A stretch of DNA of 6,046 nucleotides from Gammaproteobacteria bacterium. Its GTDB lineage: Bacteria; Pseudomonadota; Gammaproteobacteria; Comchoanobacterales; Comchoanobacteraceae. The stretch lies in the NCBI GenBank assembly GCA_029243665.1, contig JAQWRO010000092.1:1-6046 (forward strand). The letters run 5' to 3'. Shown piece after piece: positions 1-6,046 of this stretch. Position numbers and translations under genes: made by a program. The notes under the pieces were generated by a model. The model had not been told where the DNA came from. It did no database searches and was given only the letters and a program-made list of their open reading frames with translations. The stretch's first letter is position 1. Each line of letters starts with the position of its first letter.

Positions 1-837
1 ATTGGCGAACATGCAGTGATTAGAGGTGCACCTGCAGTTGTCATACCTAACCACCATCAAATACTGGTGATACATTATGATGCGGGCAAACCATTTAAAC
101 TCATTTGTCACGATAACATGACTTTAAAAATTTTTGAGTCACATTTACCTGAATTATGGCAAATGGGTCAAACCTTTCTTGGTCAAGCCCCACAGGCATT
201 AACAGGTGAGTTAAACATTGAAAACTCAGTACCCATTGCACGAGGTTGCGGTTTTTCAGCTGCATTTTCAGTTATTGTTGCTAAACTCTTACATCATGTA
301 TATAACATTCCCCAAAATATAGACAGCCTTTTTAAATTAAGTTTACACTTCGAAATGCATTTTCATGGCAGTAGCAGTGGTGCAGATATTGTAGGCGCCA
401 TGTCAACCCAACCCATCAGGTTTCAAGACAAAAAGATTCATCCAATTCAATGTCGCCATCAAGGGTATTTTTACCTTTTTGATAGCAACCAAATCAGTCA
501 CACCAAAAAATGTGTCTCACAAGTAAACAATATGAATGAACCACGCATTGATAATGAGATGAGTTTAGCCAGCGGTTTAATGATCAAGGGTTTAGAAAGC
601 ACAAATTACAGCCTTGAGCTTATTTCTCAAAGCATCCAAATAGCAGACACTTGTTTTCAAAAATGGGGCCTAGTGACACACGAAATACAAACCATTCAAG
701 CCAAAATTAAAGCCCTAGGTGGCATCGCATCCAAGGTAACTGGCGCAGGTGGTGGCGGTTATGTTTTAGGCTATTTTGAACACTTGCTATCAAACGAAAC
801 AGATAAAAAAATTCAACTATTGTCTTTGAAGAATTAA
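1..837 (+). CDS. Mevalonate kinase-like GHMP kinase (5' end cut off by window edge)
   Basis: Probable mevalonate kinase, which transfers the ATP gamma-phosphate to mevalonate in the cytoplasmic mevalonate route to isopentenyl diphosphate. The frame is open from base 1 and the first visible residues, IGEHAVIRG, are the N-terminal family signature, so the true start lies a short way upstream and the GTG at 16 is internal. 278 residues are visible. In visible numbering, the phosphate-binding motif PIARGCGFSAA is at about 78-88, HGSSSGAD at 122-129 carries the likely catalytic Asp129, and the C-terminal glycine motif TGAGGGG is at 247-253. An HTKKCV segment near 167-172 fits the Thr-containing motif of mevalonate kinases. 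The first Ser of the usual GLGSSA motif is Phe here; the second Ser is kept. The gene converges on secA. The GHMP fold is certain; mevalonate as substrate is inferred from the GEHAV and HG-x-SSG-x-D motifs. Another small-molecule GHMP kinase is less likely. Confidence 0.8.
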   Translation: MGEHAVIRGAPAVVIPNHHQILVIHYDAGKPFKLICHDNMTLKIFESHLPELWQMGQTFLGQAPQALTGELNIENSVPIARGCGFSAAFSVIVAKLLHHVYNIPQNIDSLFKLSLHFEMHFHGSSSGADIVGAMSTQPIRFQDKKIHPIQCRHQGYFYLFDSNQISHTKKCVSQVNNMNEPRIDNEMSLASGLMIKGLESTNYSLELISQSIQIADTCFQKWGLVTHEIQTIQAKIKALGGIASKVTGAGGGGYVLGYFEHLLSNETDKKIQLLSLKN

Positions 838-876
838 AGCTCTATAAATACAATCTTTTCAAAGAATTTATAGCTT
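837..876. terminator. Imperfect stem-loop at the convergent kinase/secA junction, possible bidirectional terminator
   Basis: The arm at 837-849 (AAGCTCTATAAAT) pairs with 866-876 (ATTTATAGCTT) to give 11 base pairs with a 2-nt bulge. Inside the loop, TCTTTTCAAAGA (854-865) is itself a small perfect hairpin. The structure begins on the last base of the kinase stop codon and covers the last codons and stop of secA. It is AT-rich and lacks a clean T-run on the plus side; on the minus strand the following bases are TTAATTCTTC. Position argues for a two-way terminator, but stem strength is poor. Confidence 0.35.
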
Positions 877-3480
877 CCCACAACAATGTTTGTATTTCTT
901 TCCTGTGCCACAAGGACAAGGTTGGTTGCGATTTACATTATCAGCTGGCATAGAGGGTGGCACATTACCTGCGGCGGCCATCTCGGGCTTCCTCTCTTCA
1001 ATAACAAGTTTTACTGAACATAATTGACTAATCACTTTATATTTAATATTAGATAAAAACCTTTGGAAAAGTGCAAATGCTTCTTTCTTATATTCATGGA
1101 TTGGGTTTTTCTGAGCATAACCACGCAAATGAATACTTTGTCTTAAATAGTCCATCGTTGCCAAATGCTCTTTCCATTGTTCATCAAGAATATTCATCAA
1201 AATAGTTCGTTCTAAATGCTTAACCATCTCTTCATTATTAGCTGTTTTATGGTGTCTTTGCATATGACCTTTAAACTCGTCTTTGACAGATACTAATAAT
1301 TCATCCCGATCAATCACACCTTCTGCCTGTTTAGCAGCAAGATCTAATTTAATCTTAAAATCATTTGCAAGAGTTGTTTCAAGGTTAGGAATATCCCATC
1401 GCTCTTCAGGTTGATTATTTGGCATCATTTGATCTATTAATTGACGAAATACTGTTTTAGCTTGCTCTTGAATCACATCTGTGACATCGCTTAAAGCCAT
1501 AAGTTCATTACGTTGTTCATAAATTAATTGACGCTGATCATTAGCAATATTATCAAATTGAAGGAGTTGTTTACGAATGTCATAGTGATGTCCTTCCACT
1601 TTACGCTGTGCTTTTTCAACCACACGGTTAAACCATGGATGAGTGAGTGGCTCATCATCTTTCATACCAACTTTCTGCATGATGCCTGCTGTCATGTCGG
1701 TTGCGAAAATTCGCATCAAATTATCATCTAAAGATAAATAAAATCTTGATACTCCAGGATCTCCCTGTCTACCTGAACGACCACGCAACTGATTATCAAT
1801 CCGTCTTGACTCGTGTCGCTCTGTGCCAAGCACATACAAACCACCTAAAGACCTTACCTTTTCTTGTTCTGCTTTATGTTTTACTTCAATGGATTCAATC
1901 TTCTTTTGATCTGGCTTTTTAAGTTGGGCAATTGCAAATTTAGGATTCCCTCCTAAAATAATATCTGTCCCACGACCAGCCATATTCGTTGCAATGGTAA
2001 TGGCACCCAAACACCCTGCCTGAGCGATTATGAATGCTTCTTGTTCATGGAATTTTGCATTGAGCACATTGTGTTTGATTTTCTTTTTCTTCAGCAAAGA
2101 AGATAGATATTCAGAATTTTCGATTGAAGTTGTACCGACCAACACTGGCTGCTGTTTTTTATGAGCCAGCTCTAGGTCTTCTAAAATTTTCTGATATTTC
2201 ATTTCTTTTTTAAGGTACAAAACATCTGGATGATCTGTTCTTGCAGTTGGCTTGTTTGTTGGCACAATGACAACCTCTAAATTATAGATTTCATTTAACT
2301 CAACTGCTTCCGTGTCAGCCGTACCAGTCATACCTGATAGCTTTTCATACAATAAGAAATAATTTTGATAAGTTATAGATGCTAGGGTTTGATTTTCTTT
2401 TTGTACCTCAACGCCCTCTTTTGCTTCTACGGCTTGATGCAAACCATCGCTCCAACGACGACCAGACATTGCTCTACCAGTGTGCTCATCAATGATTAAC
2501 ACCTGATTTTGTCTAACAATATAATCCACATTGGCCTTAAACATAAAGTTCGCACGCAAACAAGCAGAACAATAATGCAGTAAATTGATGTTTTCAGAAT
2601 CAAATAATTTTGTATTTTTCTTAATCAATCCAGCTTCAATCAAAGCATCTTCCACAGATTGATGACCCTGGTCTGTCAAATGCACCTGACGCTCTTTTTC
2701 ATGAATAGTGAAATCACCATCATCACTTTCTTCAGAACTACACTGTTTTAGCTCTCTAACAATATTGTGCATTGTTTGGTAAAGATCTGAGCTCTCATTA
2801 ACCGGACCTGAAATGATCAACGGAGTACGAGCTTCGTCAATCAAAATAGAATCAACTTCATCTACAACAGCATATACATGTGCTCTTTGCACCTTGCCCT
2901 CAGGATTAAAAGCCATATTATCTCTTAAATAGTCAAAACCAAACTCACTATTTGTGCCATAGACAATATCAGCATCATAAGCCTTTTTGCGCTCTTCTTT
3001 AGTGATATCAGGCACAACAACACCCGTGGTCAAACCAAGGAATCGATAAATCTGCCCCATCCAATCATGATCCCGTTTAGCAAGATAATCGTTTACAGTT
3101 ATAAGATGCACACCTCGACCAGTTAGGCCATTTAAGTAACAAGGCAAGGTGGATGTTAATGTTTTCCCTTCACCAGTAGACATTTCTGCAATTTTACCAT
3201 CGTGAAGAACAAGACCACCGACAATTTGAACATCATAGTGCCTTTCTCTTAAAACCCTTTTCGCAGCCTCACGCACAACAGCAAAAGCTTCGCACTTAAT
3301 ATCCTCAAGCGTCTCACCAGATGCTAAACGATCCTTAAATGTTTGTGTCTTTTGACATAAAGCATCATCGCCTAAATTTTCTAATTCTTGTTCAAAGTCA
3401 TTGACTTTGTTTAATGCGACACGGTATTGTTTTACTAATCGATCATTTCTTGATCCGAAGATTTTTTGAAGCATACGCAT
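868..3480 (-). CDS. secA: Preprotein translocase ATPase SecA
   Basis: SecA is the ATP-driven motor that pushes unfolded preproteins through SecYEG in the inner membrane. The 870-residue protein has the full domain order. NBD1 holds Walker A STGEGKT (101-107) and Walker B DEVDSILIDEARTP (207-220). A preprotein cross-linking domain covers roughly 222-370. NBD2 holds TNMAGRGTD (498-506) and the arginine-rich QLRGRSGRQGD (564-574). The helical scaffold follows, with DIRKQLLQFDNIANDQR (634-650), then a zinc-binding tail with Cys855, Cys857, Cys866 and Cys867. The linker before the tail is much shorter than in E. coli (901 residues), which accounts for the length difference. The chosen ATG has GAGAG (3488-3492) 7 nt upstream; the Met two codons in would sit 13 nt away. 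The residue before the Walker A threonine is Ser where Arg or Lys is usual. No secM-like gene lies upstream: secA diverges from the dciA-like gene. Confidence 0.99.
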   Translation of the reverse strand: MRMLQKIFGSRNDRLVKQYRVALNKVNDFEQELENLGDDALCQKTQTFKDRLASGETLEDIKCEAFAVVREAAKRVLRERHYDVQIVGGLVLHDGKIAEMSTGEGKTLTSTLPCYLNGLTGRGVHLITVNDYLAKRDHDWMGQIYRFLGLTTGVVVPDITKEERKKAYDADIVYGTNSEFGFDYLRDNMAFNPEGKVQRAHVYAVVDEVDSILIDEARTPLIISGPVNESSDLYQTMHNIVRELKQCSSEESDDGDFTIHEKERQVHLTDQGHQSVEDALIEAGLIKKNTKLFDSENINLLHYCSACLRANFMFKANVDYIVRQNQVLIIDEHTGRAMSGRRWSDGLHQAVEAKEGVEVQKENQTLASITYQNYFLLYEKLSGMTGTADTEAVELNEIYNLEVVIVPTNKPTARTDHPDVLYLKKEMKYQKILEDLELAHKKQQPVLVGTTSIENSEYLSSLLKKKKIKHNVLNAKFHEQEAFIIAQAGCLGAITIATNMAGRGTDIILGGNPKFAIAQLKKPDQKKIESIEVKHKAEQEKVRSLGGLYVLGTERHESRRIDNQLRGRSGRQGDPGVSRFYLSLDDNLMRIFATDMTAGIMQKVGMKDDEPLTHPWFNRVVEKAQRKVEGHHYDIRKQLLQFDNIANDQRQLIYEQRNELMALSDVTDVIQEQAKTVFRQLIDQMMPNNQPEERWDIPNLETTLANDFKIKLDLAAKQAEGVIDRDELLVSVKDEFKGHMQRHHKTANNEEMVKHLERTILMNILDEQWKEHLATMDYLRQSIHLRGYAQKNPIHEYKKEAFALFQRFLSNIKYKVISQLCSVKLVIEERKPEMAAAGNVPPSMPADNVNRNQPCPCGTGKKYKHCCGKL

Positions 3481-3487
3481 GAATATT

Positions 3488-3492
3488 CTCTC
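3488..3492 (-). promoter_or_regulatory. secA ribosome binding site
   Basis: GAGAG on the minus strand lies 7 nt before the ATG at 3480-3478. The spacing supports this ATG over the in-frame ATG at 3474-3472. Confidence 0.65.
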
Positions 3493-3515
3493 AAAATACT
3501 AAATATTAAAAGATG

Positions 3516-3542
3516 ATTGTAGCAGATTTTTTTAGATGACAA
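3516..3542 (-). promoter_or_regulatory. Candidate sigma70-type promoter for secA with extended -10
   Basis: On the minus strand, TGCTACAAT (3524-3516) matches the extended -10 consensus TGNTATAAT except at one base. TTGTCA (3542-3537) resembles the -35 TTGACA with a short 15-bp spacer. Transcription would start near 3509, leaving a leader of about 29 nt that contains the GAGAG ribosome site. The -35 element overlaps the first codons of the divergent dciA-like gene, so polymerase binding here could interfere with expression of that gene. Prediction from sequence only. Confidence 0.5.
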
Positions 3543-3955
3543 CAGACTTTAACAACAAACATTTGATAAGAAAGTTTATTTATAAACACTTATCAATTAG
3601 AAACCCCGAAAAAACTTTAAGTTCTTTAAAGAAAATTGTGCCTGCTCGCATTTTAGATCAAATAACTTGTATTGAAAAAGACCGACAGATCATTCTCATT
3701 ACAAATGAAACATGGCTCAGTTGGTTAAAGCTTAGACATCATCAAATTAAAAAATGCATACCAAATGGGTGTAGGTTAACAATTACTAACAAACACCACG
3801 AACCGCTTGCTAGACCAAAATCCATGCCCGTAGAGTTAACCATGAAACAGGCAGATGCAGAAGATTTAGTCAGATTAAGCAAAAACGCTAAAAATCCTAA
3901 ACTGCAAAAAGCTCTAGAAAAACTAGCTAAAAGAGGGTTAAGTGATACCCACTAA
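3536..3955 (+). CDS. dciA: DUF721 protein, DciA-like helicase loader/operator
   Basis: A 139-residue protein of the DUF721 type. DciA is the widespread bacterial partner of the replicative helicase DnaB and helps load it in species without DnaC or DnaI. The central stretch around residues 47-75 has the family pattern: a short hydrophobic strand (RQIILIT) followed by NETWLSWLKLRHHQIKKCI, equivalent to the conserved region with the invariant Trp and a basic helix. The C-terminal helix (about 108-135, ending KALEKLAKRG) resembles the tail of gammaproteobacterial DUF721 proteins. It is rich in Lys and His, fitting nucleic-acid contact. Position between lpxC and secA is where Gammaproteobacteria such as Vibrio and Pseudomonas carry this gene, as I recall. 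It diverges from secA and its stop overlaps that of lpxC. No Shine-Dalgarno sequence precedes the ATG, so the start is uncertain; a TTG at codon 10 has none either. The family call is good; the helicase role is by homology. Confidence 0.78.
   Translation: MTTDFNNKHLIRKFIYKHLSIRNPEKTLSSLKKIVPARILDQITCIEKDRQIILITNETWLSWLKLRHHQIKKCIPNGCRLTITNKHHEPLARPKSMPVELTMKQADAEDLVRLSKNAKNPKLQKALEKLAKRGLSDTH
3910..3928 (-). terminator. Candidate intrinsic terminator of ftsZ-lpxC inside the dciA 3' end
   Basis: Read on the minus strand, AGCTAG (3928-3923) pairs with CTAGAGCT (3917-3910) around a TTTTT loop, giving 6 base pairs with a 2-nt bulge. A TTTTT run follows at 3910-3906. It lies 24-42 nt past the lpxC stop. 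The stem is weak, so the call is tentative. Confidence 0.35.
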
Positions 3956-4914
3956 GCTTCAACTTCGTGTTGGTTTTTAATAATCGTAGATTGCAAATGA
4001 CTAACTACCTGTGGTGAAACAATGTTATCAGGTTCTTGATAAAGAGCCACATCAACATTAGTTGTAAGCTCATATGAGTCCTTATCTGCTAGCAAAGTGT
4101 TCAATAGTTGATTATTAAGTGTATGGCCTGATTTAAAGCCTTTAAAATGACCAATGATTGGATAACCTAATAAATAGCAATCCCCAATAGCATCTAAAAT
4201 TTTATGACGAACAAATTCATCATAATATCTTAAGCCGCGGTCGTTCATGATACTATTTTCGCTAAGTACAACAGCGTTATCTAAACTAGATCCTAGCGCT
4301 AAATTTTGCTTTTTATAAAGTTCGCGATCTTTTTCAAAGCCAAATGTTCTTGCTCGACAGAGTGATGTTAAGTAAGTTGTAGACGAAAAATCAAATATTG
4401 CAGTTTGGTTTTCCGCATTAAATGATGGATGATCAAACTCGATCTTGAACTCAACACGAAAGCCATTGTGTGGCTCGATTGAACAATATTGTTTATCATT
4501 ACCAACTTGAATTTTTTTCTTAACAACTAAAAATACTTTTTCAGCTTCACACTGTTCTTTGATTCCAGCAGATTGTAGCAAGAAAATATAAGGTGCAGCA
4601 CTACCATCCATAATAGGCAGCTCGTCATCTTCAATATCAATAAATAAATTATCTATACCAAGACCGGCAATGGCCGATAAAAGATGTTCGACCATCCCAA
4701 TTTTAACATCTTCTAACCCCAAACAAGTTGATAACCGCGTATCAATAACATGGTCTACACTAGCAGGGATACTTTTTAAAACGCCATTAATTCTTCGTCT
4801 AAAAACAATCCCTGTGTTTGCTGGCGCCGGATTAATCCAAATTTTGACTGGTGACCCAGAATGCACACCTATTCCGTTGGCTGCTATGCAGCTTCTCAAA
4901 GTTCTTTGGTACAT
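3952..4914 (-). CDS. lpxC: UDP-3-O-acyl-N-acetylglucosamine deacetylase LpxC
   Basis: Zinc-dependent cytoplasmic deacetylase that catalyses the committed step of lipid A synthesis, so the organism should make an LPS-type outer membrane. The 320 residues span the whole enzyme (E. coli 305). The active site is complete: VEHL gives Glu76 as general base and His77 as zinc ligand; EFVRHKILD gives His237 and Asp241 as the other zinc ligands; SGH gives His264. Substrate-contact segments IMDGSAAP (101-108) and RARTFGF (187-193) are conserved. The ATG lies 2 nt after the ftsZ stop, and its ribosome site AAGAGAG (4927-4921) is within the last ftsZ codons, pointing to co-transcription and translational coupling. 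The C-terminus extends past the usual fold and ends in EVEA, unlike the E. coli tail recognised by FtsH. The stop codon overlaps the stop of the convergent dciA-like gene by 4 bp. Confidence 0.99.
   Translation of the reverse strand: MYQRTLRSCIAANGIGVHSGSPVKIWINPAPANTGIVFRRRINGVLKSIPASVDHVIDTRLSTCLGLEDVKIGMVEHLLSAIAGLGIDNLFIDIEDDELPIMDGSAAPYIFLLQSAGIKEQCEAEKVFLVVKKKIQVGNDKQYCSIEPHNGFRVEFKIEFDHPSFNAENQTAIFDFSSTTYLTSLCRARTFGFEKDRELYKKQNLALGSSLDNAVVLSENSIMNDRGLRYYDEFVRHKILDAIGDCYLLGYPIIGHFKGFKSGHTLNNQLLNTLLADKDSYELTTNVDVALYQEPDNIVSPQVVSHLQSTIIKNQHEVEA
3959..3978 (+). terminator. Candidate intrinsic terminator of dciA inside the lpxC 3' end
   Basis: CAAC (3960-3963) pairs with GTTG (3969-3972) around a TTCGT loop, extended by one possible T-G pair (3959/3973). 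A TTTTT run follows at 3974-3978. It starts 4 nt after the dciA stop, which is a favourable position, but the stem is only 4-5 bp. Confidence 0.38.
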
Positions 4915-4916
4915 GA

Positions 4917-6032
4917 TTAACTCTCTTTTTCAGTTTCCTGCCTTAAAAAAGCTGGTACATCTAATAAGTCAGTTTCTTCACTGTCTTTAAATTCTGGGAC
5001 ATCTGTACTACTTGGTGTTTCTTTTACTCTTCTTGGCATAGGTCTAGACATTGATTGTTGTCTGACACCAAATCTTGAAACAGATGATTTCTGGGTTAAA
5101 CCAGTCACAACTACAGTTACTTTCAACTCATCATTTAAAGTTGTGTCTACAACAGTACCAACAACAACAGTTGCGTTGTCAGATGTGAATTGACGTATGG
5201 TATCACCGACCGTCTCAAATTCACCAATAGTCATATCAAGACCACCGCTAATGTTAACAAGCACTCCTTTTGCACCTGATAAATCAACATCTTCAAGCAA
5301 TGGACTAGCAACAGCTGATTCAGCAGATTCTCTTGCTCGCATATCGCCCTTTGCAGCACCCGTTCCCATCATAGCCATACCACTGGCACTCATAACAGTA
5401 CGAACGTCAGCGAAATCCACGTTGATCAACCCTGGCCTTGTGATTAAATCAGAAATACCTTGGACAGCACCTAATAAAACTTCATTAGCAGATCTAAAAG
5501 CGCCTAGTAAAGAAACACTCTTGCCTAAAACACTCAGTAATTTATTATTTGGAACAACAATTAGCGAATCAACAAATTGACTTAATGTTTCAATACCTGA
5601 AACTGCATGTTGCATTCTTTTACTGCCTTCAAACGAAAATGGTTTTGTAACTACTGCAACAGTCAATACACCAAGATCTTTCGCAACTTCTGCAAATACT
5701 GGGATAGCACCTGTACCAGTACCTCCACCCATACCAGCAGCTAAAAACAGTAAATCTGTGTCTTTAATTAATGCTTCAATTTGTGCTCTACTTTCCTCTG
5801 ATGCTTGACGCCCTATTTCTGGGTCTGCCCCAGCACCTAGACCTTTTGTTAGCTCTTCACCTAATTGAATTTTGCCAGGCACAGGTGAATTAGCTAAAGC
5901 CATTGCATCTGTATTAGCCACATAAAACTCTACATCTTGGACTTGAGTGACCATTTCAGCAATCGCATTACCACCGCCACCACCGACACCAATCACTTTA
6001 ATGATTGCTTTGTGTTCATGAATTGAGTCCAT
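4917..6032 (-). CDS. ftsZ: Cell division protein FtsZ
   Basis: Tubulin-like GTPase that polymerises at midcell into the ring recruiting the division machinery. The 371 residues are full length. The GTP-binding region includes GVGGGGGNA (15-23), NTDAMAL (40-46) and the tubulin signature GGGTGTG (102-108). The synergy loop NVDFADV (204-210) provides the catalytic acidic residues Asp206 and Asp209. A variable, charged and proline-containing linker of roughly 40 residues (about 317-354) leads to the conserved C-terminal peptide LLDVPAFLRQ (356-365), which binds FtsA and ZipA in relatives. At Gly177 (SLLGAF) an acidic residue is usual in relatives (SLLDAF in E. coli). The start is supported by a strong AGGAG site. 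The gene is followed after 2 nt by lpxC; ftsA and ftsQ would be expected beyond the right edge. Confidence 0.99.
   Translation of the reverse strand: MDSIHEHKAIIKVIGVGGGGGNAIAEMVTQVQDVEFYVANTDAMALANSPVPGKIQLGEELTKGLGAGADPEIGRQASEESRAQIEALIKDTDLLFLAAGMGGGTGTGAIPVFAEVAKDLGVLTVAVVTKPFSFEGSKRMQHAVSGIETLSQFVDSLIVVPNNKLLSVLGKSVSLLGAFRSANEVLLGAVQGISDLITRPGLINVDFADVRTVMSASGMAMMGTGAAKGDMRARESAESAVASPLLEDVDLSGAKGVLVNISGGLDMTIGEFETVGDTIRQFTSDNATVVVGTVVDTTLNDELKVTVVVTGLTQKSSVSRFGVRQQSMSRPMPRRVKETPSSTDVPEFKDSEETDLLDVPAFLRQETEKES
4921..4927 (-). promoter_or_regulatory. lpxC ribosome binding site within ftsZ
   Basis: AAGAGAG on the minus strand ends 6 nt before the lpxC ATG and overlaps the last ftsZ codons. 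Ribosomes finishing ftsZ would expose or directly reuse it, which supports coupled translation. Confidence 0.65.
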
Positions 6033-6034
6033 TT

Positions 6035-6043
6035 CCCTCTCCT
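6035..6043 (-). promoter_or_regulatory. ftsZ ribosome binding site
   Basis: AGGAGAGGG on the minus strand contains a near-consensus AGGAG (6043-6039) 6 nt before the ATG at 6032-6030. It is the strongest Shine-Dalgarno sequence in the window. The promoter is beyond the right edge. Confidence 0.85.
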
Positions 6044-6046
6044 AAA

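Noticed and set aside
16..18. GTG as the start of the kinase gene
   Set aside because: The open frame continues to base 1 and the preceding residues IGEHA belong to the conserved N-terminal signature, so this codon is an internal Val.
1528..1922. Two plus-strand open frames opposite secA
   Set aside because: They lie antisense to strongly conserved SecA coding sequence, have no recognisable domains and no ribosome sites.
3472..3474. Second in-frame ATG as the secA start
   Set aside because: The GAGAG site is 13 nt away from it but an optimal 7 nt from the first ATG.
3466..3502. Promoter for dciA using TTGAAG (3466-3471) and TACTAA (3497-3502)
   Set aside because: The spacing is 25 bp, too long for a sigma70-type promoter, and no better pair was found.
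3481..3535. A SecM-like arrest peptide upstream of secA
   Set aside because: The spacer is only 55 bp, with no open frame or arrest motif; the upstream neighbour faces the other way.
4670..4990. Plus-strand open frame spanning the lpxC/ftsZ junction
   Set aside because: It is antisense to two well-conserved genes; its composition is what the opposite strand forces.
5197..5580. Plus-strand open frame opposite ftsZ, rich in Ser, Pro and Ala
   Set aside because: Its residues are the reverse reading of conserved FtsZ codons, and no family is recognisable.

Overview
The window is an AT-rich stretch of bacterial chromosome carrying conserved cell-envelope and cell-cycle genes. It matches the end of the division/cell-wall cluster of Gammaproteobacteria, in the order ftsZ, lpxC, a DUF721/DciA-type gene and secA. 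LpxC implies a Gram-negative cell that makes lipid A. FtsZ, LpxC and SecA all resemble their E. coli counterparts closely. A mevalonate-kinase-type gene next to secA suggests isoprenoid synthesis by the mevalonate route, which only a minority of Gammaproteobacteria use (Legionella and Coxiella relatives are known examples). The sequence alone does not settle the genus.

Layout: the 3' part of a GHMP kinase (probably mevalonate kinase, start codon cut off by the left edge) runs rightward over 1-837. It converges on secA (868-3480, minus). secA diverges from a small dciA-like gene (3536-3955, plus) across a 55-bp spacer that holds a plausible secA promoter. dciA converges on lpxC (3952-4914, minus), and the two stop codons overlap by 4 bp. 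ftsZ (4917-6032, minus) lies 2 nt upstream of lpxC, so ftsZ-lpxC is read as one translationally coupled unit. ftsA would be expected beyond the right edge. No gene-free stretch exceeds 60 bp, and I see no RNA gene, mobile element or CRISPR array.

The genes serve linked housekeeping roles: FtsZ builds the division ring, LpxC commits precursor to lipid A, SecA drives protein export, DciA is thought to help load the replicative helicase, and the kinase feeds isoprenoid and thus undecaprenyl-carrier synthesis. The most interesting structure is in the gene junctions. At both convergent junctions the possible termination signals overlap coding sequence. I found no convincing undescribed system here; the findings are modest and local.
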